Positions 26,874 to 36,507 are shown, numbered from the stretch's first letter. The stretch: DNA of 64,000 nucleotides from Candidatus Acidulodesulfobacterium ferriphilum (GCA_004195035.1 SGBD01000002.1:254009-318008); one strand, 5' to 3'. Notes: generated by a model not told the origin, from the letters alone. A program made the numbers and translations.

Positions 26874-29800
26874 TTAATCAACCTTTAAAACCTTAATAGC
26901 CGCCAGGGCAAGTTTATGCAATAATTCCGGCGGCATCTCTTTGTTTCCGCTTATCGAACCTTCATAAACAATGGATTGAACCGCTTCCTCATTAAAACAA
27001 TTCTCATTTTCGCTTATATAAATTAGTTTTTCGATAAGCCGGCGCTCCCAGTATTTTTTTATATGGCCGGTTATTTCATTAATTGCCGAATCTTCGGGAT
27101 AAGGGGCAAAAATTAAAACAAGATTATAGAACATCCTTATAATTTCACCGCCGTAGGCCGTTTTATTCTTATCATTGCTTAAGCATTGAAGCGGTTCATC
27201 GGCATTATATCCATCGCTTGCATATAATTTATTATCGCCGTATTTTTTTACGGACACGGCTGTTACCTTATATTCCGGCGTCTCCGTTGACCAGTCGGAA
27301 TAGTCGCTGGTAAGCACATTTGTTTTGTATTCCGGAAAATGAAAAGTCGTGGCGACAACCCCCTGTTTCACCCTGCCGCTTATTTTTGCCGTTAGAGTAA
27401 CTTTTCCCTTTCTGCTTTCTATCAGCGCCGTATCGCCATCGTTAATATTTAAGTCTTTTGCATCTTCCCTGCTTATTTCAAGAATATCTCTATTATACCA
27501 TACGCTGTTTTCGGTTCTTCTCGTGTTATTGGAACAATTATACTGAAAAAGGTTTCTTACGGTCGTGAGAATATAAGGGTATTTTTTAGACACGCTATTT
27601 TTTGAACCTATATAAGAGGTTATAATAAACCTTCCTTTCCCTCTTATAAATTTGTCTTTATGAAGAATTTCGGCGCCAAACGGGTTGTATTCGGTGCACG
27701 GCCATTGCAATGAACCGAGCCTGTTAAGTTTATCATAGTTGACTCCCGAAAAAGAAGGAGTTAATTTTGCTATTTCATCCATTATTTCGGAAGGATTGGA
27801 ATAATTCATTTTATATCCAAGCGCATTTGAGAGGTCTATTAATATCTCCCAGTCGGGCTTACCCGCAACAGGCTCCAAAATCTTCCTGACTCTTTGAATC
27901 CTTCTTTCCCAATTTGTAAAAGTGCCTTCTTTTTCAAGGAATGAAGAGCCCGGCAGTATAACATGGGCATAATCCGCGGTTGCATTCATAAATATATCAT
28001 GAACCGCAACAAACTCCATCGATTTTAACGACGCTATTATTCGGTTGGCATCGGGGTCGGTTTGAACTATATCTTCCCCTAAAATATATAATCCTTTAAA
28101 TCTGCCTGCTAAGGCATCCCTTAACATATCGGGAAGCCTCATTCCCTGTTCGGGATCAAGCTTGCTATTCCACTCTTTTTCAAACAATAATCTGACATTA
28201 TCGTCCGATACATGCCTGTAACCGGGAAAAACGGAAGGTTCGGCGCCCATGTCCGCAGCTCCCTGAACATTGTTTTGCCCCCTTAACGGACTGACTCCGA
28301 CCCCTTTGCGTCCGATATTTCCCGTTAGCATCGCAAGGTCGGCTATGGCAAGCACGCCCGTTGAACCCTGTAAGTGCTCGGTTACCCCCAAACCGTAAAA
28401 TATCGATGCGTTTTTGGCTTTTGCATAAAGCCTTGCCGCGCCGGCTATATCTTCCCTATAAACGCCGGTTATGGCTTCCGCGGCTTCCGGGGAGTTGTAA
28501 TCATTCAAGATAAACTCTTCATAAAGATTAAAACTTTCAATGTCGCATCTTTCTTTTATAAAATCGGCATTTAACAAACCTTCCTTAATTATGGTGTAAG
28601 CTAAAGCATTTAAAAGAGAAACATTTGTCCCGGGCAAGGGTCTTAAATGGTATTTAGCCGATATGTGGGGGGATTTCGCAACTTCGGTTTCACGCGGGTC
28701 GATAACTATTAAATCAGCGCCGTTCCTTGCTGTTTTTCTTATAAATGAACCTACTACAGGGTGGGCTTCGGTAGGATTAGCCCCTATTATCATTATACAG
28801 TCCGAATCAAACATGGAACCGAGATCCTGCGTTCCCGCCCCCGCGCCGAATGCAACGCCGAGAGCATATCCTGTCGGCTGATGGCAAACCCTTGCGCATG
28901 TATCTATGTTATTGTTGCCAAAACCGGTCCTTATAAGTTTTTGCATCAGATAATTTTCTTCGTTCGTGCATCTTGAGGAGCTGATGCCGCCTACAGCTTT
29001 AACGCCGTATTTGGATTGTATTTCTTTAAATTTTTTTGCGGTAAAAAAGACGGCTTCTTCCCATGAAACTTCTTTAAACGGTTCATTTAAACTATTCCGT
29101 AAAAGAGGAGTTTTTAACCTGTCGCCGCTCTGAACATAACCCCATGCAAAGCGGCCTTTAACGCATGAATGACCATAATTTGACAGACTTTTATCGTTGG
29201 GCATCATTCTTACTATATTGTTCCCCTTATATTCAACATTAAACGAACATCCCACGCCGCAATACCCGCAAGTGGTCGTGGCGGCTGAATCTGCTTTGCC
29301 GTGATTAACAACGGTTTTTTCGATTAAAGCCCCTGTCGGACATGTTTTAACGCATGCGCCGCAGGAAACGCATTCGGAATTTAAAAAATTATCTCCAGCT
29401 TTTATAACAGAATCAAAACCTCTTTTAATAACGGTTAAGGCAAAATTTCCCTGGACTTCCCTGCATGCCCTTACGCATCTTGCGCATACGATGCACCTTG
29501 AAGGGTCAAACCTGAAGTAGGGATTTGATTCATCGACAGCGGCCAACAGATGGCTTTTACCTCTATACCTGATACTCCTTAAACCAAAATAAGCAGCCCA
29601 ATTCTGTAAATCGCAGATCAGGTTTTTCGAACATGTAAGGCAATCGTTAGGGTGGTCGGAAAGATAAAGTTCCATGAGCGTTCGTTTCAATGAAAAAAGT
29701 TTATCGCTATATGTCTTTATCTTCATTCCATTACTTGCGTAAACCGAACAGGCGTAAACATATCCTTTTTTACCTATCATTTCAACTGCGCAAAGCCTGC

Positions 29801-29942
29801 ATGCGCCGTAAGGCAGAAGTTCTTTTGATGCGCAAAGGGACGGTATTATTATGCCTGCATCTTTTGCGGCATTTAATATTGTGGTATTTTCGCAGACCGT
29901 TAAATTTTTTCCGTCTATTTCAATATTAACCGTGTTAATCAT
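26874..29942 (-). CDS. fdsA: NAD-dependent formate dehydrogenase catalytic subunit fused to an FdsD-like domain
   Basis: This 1022-residue molybdenum (or tungsten) enzyme carries, in order: a [2Fe-2S] domain (C37, C48, C51, C65), a His-ligated [4Fe-4S] site (H97, C101, C104, C110), a two-cluster ferredoxin domain (C150-C160 and C191-C201), and the catalytic domain with its own [4Fe-4S] cluster (C225, C228, C232, C260). The metal ligand is Cys353 in CARVCH, not selenocysteine. Residues of about 915-1022 read like the separate delta subunit FdsD (FAPYPEDSAINEITGHIKKY, WERRL). It oxidises formate to CO2 and passes electrons to FdsB/FdsG. It ends the dedA-fdsG-fdsB-fdsA gene run. No fdhD is seen here. 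Confidence 0.93.
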   Translation of the reverse strand: MINTVNIEIDGKNLTVCENTTILNAAKDAGIIIPSLCASKELLPYGACRLCAVEMIGKKGYVYACSVYASNGMKIKTYSDKLFSLKRTLMELYLSDHPNDCLTCSKNLICDLQNWAAYFGLRSIRYRGKSHLLAAVDESNPYFRFDPSRCIVCARCVRACREVQGNFALTVIKRGFDSVIKAGDNFLNSECVSCGACVKTCPTGALIEKTVVNHGKADSAATTTCGYCGVGCSFNVEYKGNNIVRMMPNDKSLSNYGHSCVKGRFAWGYVQSGDRLKTPLLRNSLNEPFKEVSWEEAVFFTAKKFKEIQSKYGVKAVGGISSSRCTNEENYLMQKLIRTGFGNNNIDTCARVCHQPTGYALGVAFGAGAGTQDLGSMFDSDCIMIIGANPTEAHPVVGSFIRKTARNGADLIVIDPRETEVAKSPHISAKYHLRPLPGTNVSLLNALAYTIIKEGLLNADFIKERCDIESFNLYEEFILNDYNSPEAAEAITGVYREDIAGAARLYAKAKNASIFYGLGVTEHLQGSTGVLAIADLAMLTGNIGRKGVGVSPLRGQNNVQGAADMGAEPSVFPGYRHVSDDNVRLLFEKEWNSKLDPEQGMRLPDMLRDALAGRFKGLYILGEDIVQTDPDANRIIASLKSMEFVAVHDIFMNATADYAHVILPGSSFLEKEGTFTNWERRIQRVRKILEPVAGKPDWEILIDLSNALGYKMNYSNPSEIMDEIAKLTPSFSGVNYDKLNRLGSLQWPCTEYNPFGAEILHKDKFIRGKGRFIITSYIGSKNSVSKKYPYILTTVRNLFQYNCSNNTRRTENSVWYNRDILEISREDAKDLNINDGDTALIESRKGKVTLTAKISGRVKQGVVATTFHFPEYKTNVLTSDYSDWSTETPEYKVTAVSVKKYGDNKLYASDGYNADEPLQCLSNDKNKTAYGGEIIRMFYNLVLIFAPYPEDSAINEITGHIKKYWERRLIEKLIYISENENCFNEEAVQSIVYEGSISGNKEMPPELLHKLALAAIKVLKVD

Positions 29943-29983
29943 ATAACAATCATGTAACCGTATAGAATATATAAAAGTTAAAT

Positions 29984-31627
29984 TTAACTAAGTATTTCTT
30001 CCTTAAAATATTTAAGCAAGCTGTTCACGGGATAATGCATGCCGCTTCCCAATCCGCAAAGGGACAGTTCTTTCATTGTTTCAAGTATTTCAGAAATAAT
30101 CTTTAAATTATTTTCAACATTTTGTTTGTTTAAAACCCTTTCAAAAAGCTCTTTAAGCCTAATTGAACCAATCCTGCAGGGGGTGCATTTTCCACATGAT
30201 TCATGTACGCAAAAATCTAAAATATTCGCAAGCACGAGTTTCATATCGGTATTTTCGTCAAATACCACAACTCCGCCATGCCCTAAAAGCCCGCCTTTTT
30301 CTGCAACGGCTTCATACGATAACTTTATATCGAGGAATTCGTCCGTTGCCGGAAAATATGCCCCTAAAGGACCGCCGATTTGAACGCACTTAAGATGTCC
30401 GCCTTCGGCGGAACAGCCGCCCATATCTAAAACAAGTTTTCTTAAAGAAATACCGGCGGGAAGTTCATAAAGGCCGGGATAGGCAGCCGCACCCGACAAC
30501 TGAAATGGTATCGTTCCTTTAGAGGTTTCGGTTCCCAACAGACTAAAATCATCTTCGGGGTTATCGATTCTTTGATGCCCTCCAAAACTTTCAAAATTTT
30601 TCCGCGCCGAATTCCGGCTTAAAATATAAGCAACCGAGGCAAAAGTCGTAACATTATTTAAAATAGTAGGCTTATCGTATAACCCTGAAATTGCAGGCAC
30701 GGGAGGACGAACCCTTACCGTTCCCCTTTTATTTTCGATACTTTCTAAAAGAGCCGTTTCTTCGCCGCATATATAGCTGCCTGCGCCGGCTATAAGATTT
30801 ATATCGAAACTCTTATCCGTTCCAAATATATTTTTGCCCAAAAGGCCTTCTTTATAACTTAATTCCAATGCCTTTTCTAATTTTTTCGCAGCCTTAAAAT
30901 ATTCGGACCTTAAATATATATAACCTTTTTCGGCATAAACGGTTATCCCCGCAATTGCCATGCCTTCGATAACCGCAAAAGGATCGCCCTCCAAAAGCAT
31001 TCTGTCCGCAAAAGTTCCAGAATCTCCCTCGTCTGCGTTGCAGACGATATATTTAACTTCCGATTTAGCATTTAACACCGTTTCCCACTTTAAATAGGTG
31101 GGAAAACCTGCCCCGCCCCTTCCTCTTAAACCGGATTTTTTGAGGATTTCTATTACGGAATTACCGTCCATATTAATGGCATTTTTTATGCCGTTCAGCC
31201 CATAATTATTTCCGTAATCGTCTAAAGATAACGGGCCAATAAGCCCTACCCGATTAAAAACCAGCCTCGATTGTTTTTTAAGCTGCGGAATATTTTTGCT
31301 TTCGCCAAGAAAAATCTGATTAAAGCCTTTAGAGGCGGTGACATTAAGGCGTGTTGGATTATTGTCGTAACCCGAAAAATTACCCGAAAAAACATTATTT
31401 TCAAAAAGCAAACCTGCATTGTCAATAGTTACCGGGCCAAATGCGAATCTGCCGTTTTTATTTTCTATCTCGACAAGAGGTTCAAATTTAAATAATCCCC
31501 TTGAACCGTTTCTTATAAGTTGTATATTAATTCCTCTTTTTTCGGCTTCCAAAGATATAACTTTTGCAATTTCATCGGAAAATAATGAAATAGAAGTTGT
31601 ATCATCGGGTATATATACTTTAACCAT
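29984..31627 (-). CDS. fdsB: Formate dehydrogenase NADH-binding (NuoF-like) subunit
   Basis: This 547-residue protein has an N-terminal thioredoxin-like region (about 1-120). The NuoF core follows, with GRGGAGFPTYLKWE for NADH/FMN binding, CNADEGDSGTFADR, and GAGSYICGEETALL followed by RPPVPA. The C-terminal [4Fe-4S] site is ESCGKCTPCRIGS with a later Cys in SLCGLGSG. It holds FMN and reduces NAD+ with electrons from FdsA. Gene order fdsG-fdsB-fdsA matches the Fds-type soluble formate dehydrogenase. A hydrogenase diaphorase (HoxF) is similar, but the adjacent fdsA argues for formate. Confidence 0.93.
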   Translation of the reverse strand: MVKVYIPDDTTSISLFSDEIAKVISLEAEKRGINIQLIRNGSRGLFKFEPLVEIENKNGRFAFGPVTIDNAGLLFENNVFSGNFSGYDNNPTRLNVTASKGFNQIFLGESKNIPQLKKQSRLVFNRVGLIGPLSLDDYGNNYGLNGIKNAINMDGNSVIEILKKSGLRGRGGAGFPTYLKWETVLNAKSEVKYIVCNADEGDSGTFADRMLLEGDPFAVIEGMAIAGITVYAEKGYIYLRSEYFKAAKKLEKALELSYKEGLLGKNIFGTDKSFDINLIAGAGSYICGEETALLESIENKRGTVRVRPPVPAISGLYDKPTILNNVTTFASVAYILSRNSARKNFESFGGHQRIDNPEDDFSLLGTETSKGTIPFQLSGAAAYPGLYELPAGISLRKLVLDMGGCSAEGGHLKCVQIGGPLGAYFPATDEFLDIKLSYEAVAEKGGLLGHGGVVVFDENTDMKLVLANILDFCVHESCGKCTPCRIGSIRLKELFERVLNKQNVENNLKIISEILETMKELSLCGLGSGMHYPVNSLLKYFKEEILS

Positions 31628-31692
31628 GCATTTTTTAATTTAATAAATTAAATTATTTGATTATTAAGTATTTAACATAGGCTGTTAATCTA

Positions 31693-32193
31693 TTATTCCA
31701 GCGCTTTTATTATATTTTTAAGATTTTCTATATTCATTTTTCCGTAAATTTTATCGTCAATCATAACGGTCGGACCTGCCCCGCAATTTCCGAAGCAATA
31801 AATATACTCTAAAGAATATTTTCCGTCATTTGAATAATAAACGGCATCCGCATCATTTTTAACCGAATTTGCCCTTAAATCAAATCCAAGGTTTTTTTTA
31901 ATGTAATCGGTAGTTTCTTTTACGCCTAAAGCATGGCAGCTTTCGGACAGGCATACCTTTATAGTATGTTTAGCGGGCAAAGAAAATTTAAAGTCTTTAT
32001 AAAAGGTGATAAAGCCGTAAACTTCGGCATTGGACATGTTTAGCCTTTCGGCAATTAAAGAAATAGACTTTTGCGGAATATACCCAAATTTATCGTTAAG
32101 TCCGTGAAGTATTTTTAAAAGCAGGCCGACATCCGCACCGCCGTTGTAATCTTCTTCTATTGCCGATATAATTTGTTCAACCGTCGGTTCCAT
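31693..32193 (-). CDS. fdsG: Formate dehydrogenase gamma subunit, NuoE-like [2Fe-2S] protein
   Basis: This 166-residue protein has the thioredoxin-like [2Fe-2S] fold of the 24-kDa complex I subunit. The ligands are seen in CLSESCHALG (CxxxxC) and CFGNCGAGP (CxxxC). The helical N-terminus contains LLKILHGLNDKFGYIP. It relays electrons between FdsA and FdsB. It starts 2 bp after the dedA stop and lies 65 bp ahead of fdsB on the same strand, so the genes are probably one transcript. Confidence 0.92.
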   Translation of the reverse strand: MEPTVEQIISAIEEDYNGGADVGLLLKILHGLNDKFGYIPQKSISLIAERLNMSNAEVYGFITFYKDFKFSLPAKHTIKVCLSESCHALGVKETTDYIKKNLGFDLRANSVKNDADAVYYSNDGKYSLEYIYCFGNCGAGPTVMIDDKIYGKMNIENLKNIIKALE

Positions 32194-32195
32194 GT

Positions 32196-32834
32196 TTATA
32201 TTTTATAATCTTTTTTTCTTTTTTTCCATAGCAGCCACAAAAAAATAGCAATAAATAAAGCCGAGATTATTATGATTAAACCGTAATAGCCAAAACTTTC
32301 TATTGACGGAATATATTTGAAAAAACGGCTGCCTAAAGCATAACTCCCGTATCCCCAGAAAAGTATCCATAAAGCGGCGCCGGCAGAATTATACAAAAGA
32401 AACCGCTTCCAGTTCATTCCCGCGCTTCCCGCAATTATTCCGTTTAACTGACGCGCTCCTTCGATAAAACGGGCGATTAAAACAAAGCCGCCTCCGTAGC
32501 GGTTAAAAAATACCATAGCTTTTGCATATCTTTTATGCGTTAATCCAACCTTGCCCCCGTAACGCGCAAGCAGTTTCTCCGCCCCAAAATAACCTATAAT
32601 AAAACCTATGTTGTCTCCGATGACCGCGCCGCACCATGCCAGCAATAACACTAAAGTTATATTGAGTCCGCCTTCCGAAGCTATTAACGAAACGGAAATC
32701 AAGGTAATCTCCCCGGGCGACGGGACGCCGAAATCTTCAAGCATTATTAAGAAAAAAACGGCGAGATATCCGTAATTATGAATAAAAATATAATGAGTTT
32801 TAATAAAATCCTGAATTATTGAACTAAGAGGCAT
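32196..32834 (-). CDS. DedA family membrane protein
   Basis: This 212-residue protein has the DedA (SNARE-associated/VTT) layout, with several hydrophobic segments. FLIMLEDFGVPSPGE appears near residues 28-42, and the conserved RFIEGARQLNGIIAGSAGM near 122-140. Family members act in membrane lipid homeostasis and include undecaprenyl-phosphate and phospholipid flippases. It is the first gene of the strand run leading to the formate dehydrogenase, separated from fdsG by 2 bp. No functional link between the two is evident. Confidence 0.88.
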   Translation of the reverse strand: MPLSSIIQDFIKTHYIFIHNYGYLAVFFLIMLEDFGVPSPGEITLISVSLIASEGGLNITLVLLLAWCGAVIGDNIGFIIGYFGAEKLLARYGGKVGLTHKRYAKAMVFFNRYGGGFVLIARFIEGARQLNGIIAGSAGMNWKRFLLYNSAGAALWILFWGYGSYALGSRFFKYIPSIESFGYYGLIIIISALFIAIFLWLLWKKRKKDYKI

Positions 32835-33268
32835 GTTTTATGATATTTCGATAACGGGTTTTGACGCAAAATTACTAAATCAGCGTTTATAACGTTTATA
32901 ACAAATGGTAAATTAATAAAACCGCGCATAAAAAATTATACAATTTTATATAAAATTTATACAAGCTGTTTTTTGCGCCGTTTTTGCGGCAGCTTAGAAT
33001 GACTTTTTTATAACGGTTTTTATTGGATATGGATTAAGAATAAGATATTGTTAAATCCCTGACACGGAGATTTAATGACTTTTTAAAAAAATGCGATATA
33101 CTCTTATTATAAAAATAGCAAGATACCATTTAATAATAATTTATTTAAAATTAACTTCTTTATGTTTGTAGGGTATATAGGTTAATTGCGGAAGTCCGTT
33201 TCTTAAATAAAAGTTTTTATTTTATCTCGTTCTTTCAGGCGCTGACCCTGATTGTTTAGTCCGCCGCC
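32835..33268. other. 434-bp gap without a gene
   Basis: The stretch is AT-rich and has no credible ORF. It holds an imperfect hairpin near 32963-32995 (AAGCTG...CAGCTT with an inner CCG/CGG) that could be part of a leader or a terminator. I see no RNA family that I recognise. It separates the divergent dedA gene from the decayed ODP-GGDEF gene. Confidence 0.5.
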
Positions 33269-33280
33269 GTGAGGGTTATT

Positions 33281-33644
33281 ATGAAAAGTAATAATGATAA
33301 ACCTGTGGAAATAGCTCAAAATATTTATTGGGTAGGCCATAAGCTAGAACATGACACATTTCAATGCCATGCTTATCTGATAGAAAACGGTAAAGATTCT
33401 ATTTTAATAGACCCCGGTTCCAAAATCACTTATTTTGAAAAGCGCAATAAAATTAGCCAAAAGAATAAGATTAAAAGTGGAAGCGGTTAAACATCCTTAT
33501 TTAAACGGCAAACAAGTTACGCTAAGCATAGGCGTCGACATATTAAATAAAGACGAACATTTTGAAGTCGCGCTAAAACGGGCGGATACCAAACTCTATT
33601 TTGCAAAAAAAACCAGAAAAAATAAAATTTACACAGAATTGTAA
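33281..33644 (+). pseudogene. Remnant of an ODP (metallo-beta-lactamase-like) - GGDEF fusion gene
   Basis: A frame starting at 33281 behind AGGG encodes the first 45 or so residues of an ODP domain (IYWVGHKLEHDTFQCHAYLI, then LIDPGSK). It then runs into unrelated residues. In another frame, from about 33435, the next 69 codons encode the C-terminus of a GGDEF domain (LAKRIRLKV, VTLSIGVDIL, RADTKLYFAKK). The metal-binding part of ODP and the GGDEF motif itself are gone. A large internal deletion with a frame change explains this. The parent would have been an oxygen-sensing diguanylate cyclase. Confidence 0.75.
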
Positions 33645-33694
33645 AATTCGATTAACCTTATAGAACGGGCAGAGCGCCTTTTTTATCGCTATAT

Positions 33695-35242
33695 TCACAA
33701 GCCCTGCCGTCCAGATTTGGGCGGAAGCAAAGGAAATTTCGACCGTGCTTGATGAACGTGTGCCGCTCCGGACGAACGCCGCTGCCCTGCGAACGGCTTT
33801 TGCGACTGACCCGGCTCTGCCCGATGTTTGCCGTTGCCGCCACGCGCTTGCCTCTCACGCTGTTGCGGATTGAGCTGTTTTTGCCCTTGGTCTTCGCGGG
33901 GCGGCCGATTACGGTTGCCTGCACCTGCGGTACGCGGCACATTAGTTCTTTTTTGTCCGCGCTGTGAATGCTGCGGGCGCGGGGCCTCGGCGGGAAGATT
34001 AGCCGGCGGCACAAAGCTGTCAAATGCTACTTTCGGAATTCCACGTTTAATCAATCGCTCAATGTCTTTGAGATAACGGAATTCTTCCTTGTCCACTAAT
34101 GAAATTGCCACACCGCTGCTACCCGCACGCCCGGTACGCCCGATGCGATGCACATAATCTTTCGGCGCATTCGGCAATTCAAAATTTACAACATGGGGGA
34201 GTTGATCGATGTCCAATCCGCGCGCTGCTATATCCGTCGCAACCAGCGCTAACAATGAGCCGTCCTTGAATTGTGCCAATGCCTTGGTGCGTGCGGGTTG
34301 GCTCTTGTTGCTGTGTATGGCGGCGGATGGAATGCCGTCAGCAACCAGCTTTTCAGTTAATCGATTAGCGCCATGTTTGGTGCGGGTGAACACTAACACC
34401 TGCTTCCAGTTATGATGCTTGATTAGATGCGAGAGCAGGTGGCTCTTAAGGCGTTGCGGCACCAGATGAACGCTATGCTCCACCAGTTCCGACAGGGTGT
34501 TGCTGCGTGCCGCTTCGATGAATGTCGGGTTGTGCAGCAGACCACCTGCAAGGGCCTTTATTTCATCGGATAAGGTTGCCGAGAATAATAAGCTCTGATG
34601 TTGTTTGGGCAGCAGCGCTATGATTTTTTTGATGTCGCGGATGAAGCCCATATCAAGCATGCGATCAGCTTCGTCCAGCACCAGAATTTCAATGCCTGAC
34701 AGATCCAGCGTTTTTTGCCCAACATGGTCGAGCAATCTCCCCGGCGTAGCAACGAGTATATCCACATGCCCGCGCAATGCCTTAATCTGGGGATAAATGT
34801 TCACGCCGCCGAACACTGCAACGGATTTCAGCGGAAGATATTTGCCATAGGTTTGCGCCGATTCTTCTATCTGGGCGGCAAGTTCACGCGTCGGGGCAAG
34901 AACTAAGCATCGCGGACGACCGGAACGAGAATTCGCGGCTGATTTTTCGGCGAGGCGATGCAATATCGGAAGCATGAAGGCGGCAGTCTTGCCTGTGCCC
35001 GTCTGTGCGCCCGCCAGCAAATCGCCTCCGGCCAATACCAGCGGAATCGCTTGCGCTTGAACTGGGGTTGGGGTGGTGTAACCCGCGTCGGCAATGGCGC
35101 GATTTAAAGGTTGCGCCAGATTTAAGCCGGTGAAAGTAATTTCATTATTAGACAAAGGTATTTTGATATTTTCCTCTTTGTTTACTTCAAATACTGCTTT
35201 TGTTTTAAATTTTGAATCGTAATTTTTTTTGTTTTTAAACAT
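33695..35242 (-). CDS. rhlE: DEAD-box RNA helicase, RhlE type, foreign-looking
   Basis: This 515-residue helicase has all core motifs: the Q motif region (GYTTPTPVQAQAIP), AQTGTGKTAAF, PTRELAAQ, VATPGRLLDH, VLDEADRMLDMGF, LFSATL, ARGLDIDQLPHV and HRIGRTGRAGSSG. A basic Arg/Pro/Gln-rich tail of about 120 residues follows. It unwinds RNA, for example in ribosome assembly or cold adaptation. Its codons are far richer in G+C than the neighbours, as in a betaproteobacterial gene. The first 30 or so codons are AT-rich like the host. This suggests transfer, possibly with fusion to a native start. GAGGTG lies about 11 bp upstream of the ATG. Confidence 0.93.
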   Translation of the reverse strand: MFKNKKNYDSKFKTKAVFEVNKEENIKIPLSNNEITFTGLNLAQPLNRAIADAGYTTPTPVQAQAIPLVLAGGDLLAGAQTGTGKTAAFMLPILHRLAEKSAANSRSGRPRCLVLAPTRELAAQIEESAQTYGKYLPLKSVAVFGGVNIYPQIKALRGHVDILVATPGRLLDHVGQKTLDLSGIEILVLDEADRMLDMGFIRDIKKIIALLPKQHQSLLFSATLSDEIKALAGGLLHNPTFIEAARSNTLSELVEHSVHLVPQRLKSHLLSHLIKHHNWKQVLVFTRTKHGANRLTEKLVADGIPSAAIHSNKSQPARTKALAQFKDGSLLALVATDIAARGLDIDQLPHVVNFELPNAPKDYVHRIGRTGRAGSSGVAISLVDKEEFRYLKDIERLIKRGIPKVAFDSFVPPANLPAEAPRPQHSQRGQKRTNVPRTAGAGNRNRPPREDQGQKQLNPQQRERQARGGNGKHRAEPGQSQKPFAGQRRSSGAAHVHQARSKFPLLPPKSGRQGL

Positions 35243-35528
35243 TTTTTTCTTTTACACCTCAATTATACTTCAATAATAGTTTTTGCGGATTATTATACGC
35301 CTTAAAGCCATATCTAAATTTTTAAGGGATATTATAAATTTAGCACATATTTTTCAAAAATATTATCGCTAAATTATAAAAATCTGCCGTTAGCCTGACC
35401 GGGCAACCGGAATTTTTTGTGATCGGACGGTGAGATCCCAAAATGGACGGTGGAAAGTAGACTTATGTTATCTTATCAAAATTTCAATATTTTTTCAATT
35501 ACTTATTTTTTTAATGTTGTAGATAAAA

Positions 35529-36458
35529 TCATAAGGCCGAAAGGGCGAGCATTAAAACACCTAATAGAATTATAAATGTTCCCTGATAAATCCTCAAAAT
35601 TTTCGCTTTGGAATTTTTAGAAATAAAAGCGCCGATTTTAGAACCAGTTAAAGCGCCTGCTCCTAATGGAATAATGTAAATTGCCATATGTAAAGGATTT
35701 TTAATATAGTAAAAGTGGATTAGCCCGCCTATTAAAGAAATAATTGCCATAATAGATATTATAGTCGAAAAGGCAATCCTTGGCGGGATTTGCTCAACGG
35801 CAGTTAAAAAAGTTCCCGTTATTCCCCCTATGCCGATCCCGATAAATCCGGAAACAAAGCCTGCGATTAAAGAAAAAATATTAATCGACAAAGGGCTTTT
35901 TATTTCATAATCGTAAGTCGTTCCATTCGATTCCTTAAGAGTCTTTCTTATATGCCCCCTTAAAAAGCGGCGATGCCGGTTTTTTAAGGGGGCAGCATAC
36001 TTATCGCTATAATTATTTTTATATGCCGCCTGTTTTTTTGTCGCAATCAACGAAAATATTCCGATTCCGATTATAATAAAGGACAAAACCCATTTAAATT
36101 GATCTGTTAAGATGTAACGGCTTAATACGGAACCTATTATGATGCCGAAGAGCGCGGGCAGCAAAATCATTAAATAAAGATTTAAGTCGATTGTTTTATC
36201 CTTGTAAAAAATATAAGAACCTCCCATGGCGCTTAACATTATGGTAAAAAGAGACAACCCGCTCGATTCCAAAGGCGACAAATGCATATAGAAAATAAAA
36301 AACGGGACGAGCAGGATTCCGCCGCCTATCCCGATCGTATTGCCGACAATTCCGACAAAAAGCGCAGTTATAAAGAGGGTAAAATATACTATCAATAAAT
36401 TTAAAAAATGCATATGCATAAATACATATATTAAACGACATAAATTTTTGAATTGCAA
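35529..36458 (-). CDS. Sulfite exporter TauE/SafE family membrane protein
   Basis: This 309-residue protein has about eight membrane segments. It contains the family motif GNTIGIGGGILLVPFF near the N-terminus and its internal repeat GFIGIGIGGITGTFL in the second half. A charged loop of about 40 residues separates the halves. The family transports sulfite, sulfoacetate or other organosulfur anions. The more likely start is the internal Met of MHFLNLLIVYF rather than the annotated MQFKN, since the extra residues are atypical. It stands alone on its strand. The substrate is not known. Confidence 0.87.
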   Translation of the reverse strand: MQFKNLCRLIYVFMHMHFLNLLIVYFTLFITALFVGIVGNTIGIGGGILLVPFFIFYMHLSPLESSGLSLFTIMLSAMGGSYIFYKDKTIDLNLYLMILLPALFGIIIGSVLSRYILTDQFKWVLSFIIIGIGIFSLIATKKQAAYKNNYSDKYAAPLKNRHRRFLRGHIRKTLKESNGTTYDYEIKSPLSINIFSLIAGFVSGFIGIGIGGITGTFLTAVEQIPPRIAFSTIISIMAIISLIGGLIHFYYIKNPLHMAIYIIPLGAGALTGSKIGAFISKNSKAKILRIYQGTFIILLGVLMLALSAL

Positions 36459-36507
36459 AGTAAATAATGCGGAAGCGTAAAATTTTACGGCGGGAACTTG
36501 ATTTATA

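Noticed and set aside
28870-28900. Possible selenocysteine formate dehydrogenase
   Set aside because: The metal-ligand position in CARVCH is an ordinary Cys codon, with no in-frame stop.
33435-33644. Separate small gene encoding a GGDEF end
   Set aside because: It covers only the last third of a GGDEF domain without the active site and continues from a lost upstream part. It is treated as part of the pseudogene.
33749-34076. Plus-strand frames inside the helicase gene
   Set aside because: They are by-products of GC-rich codons on the other strand. They lack ribosome sites and any family likeness.
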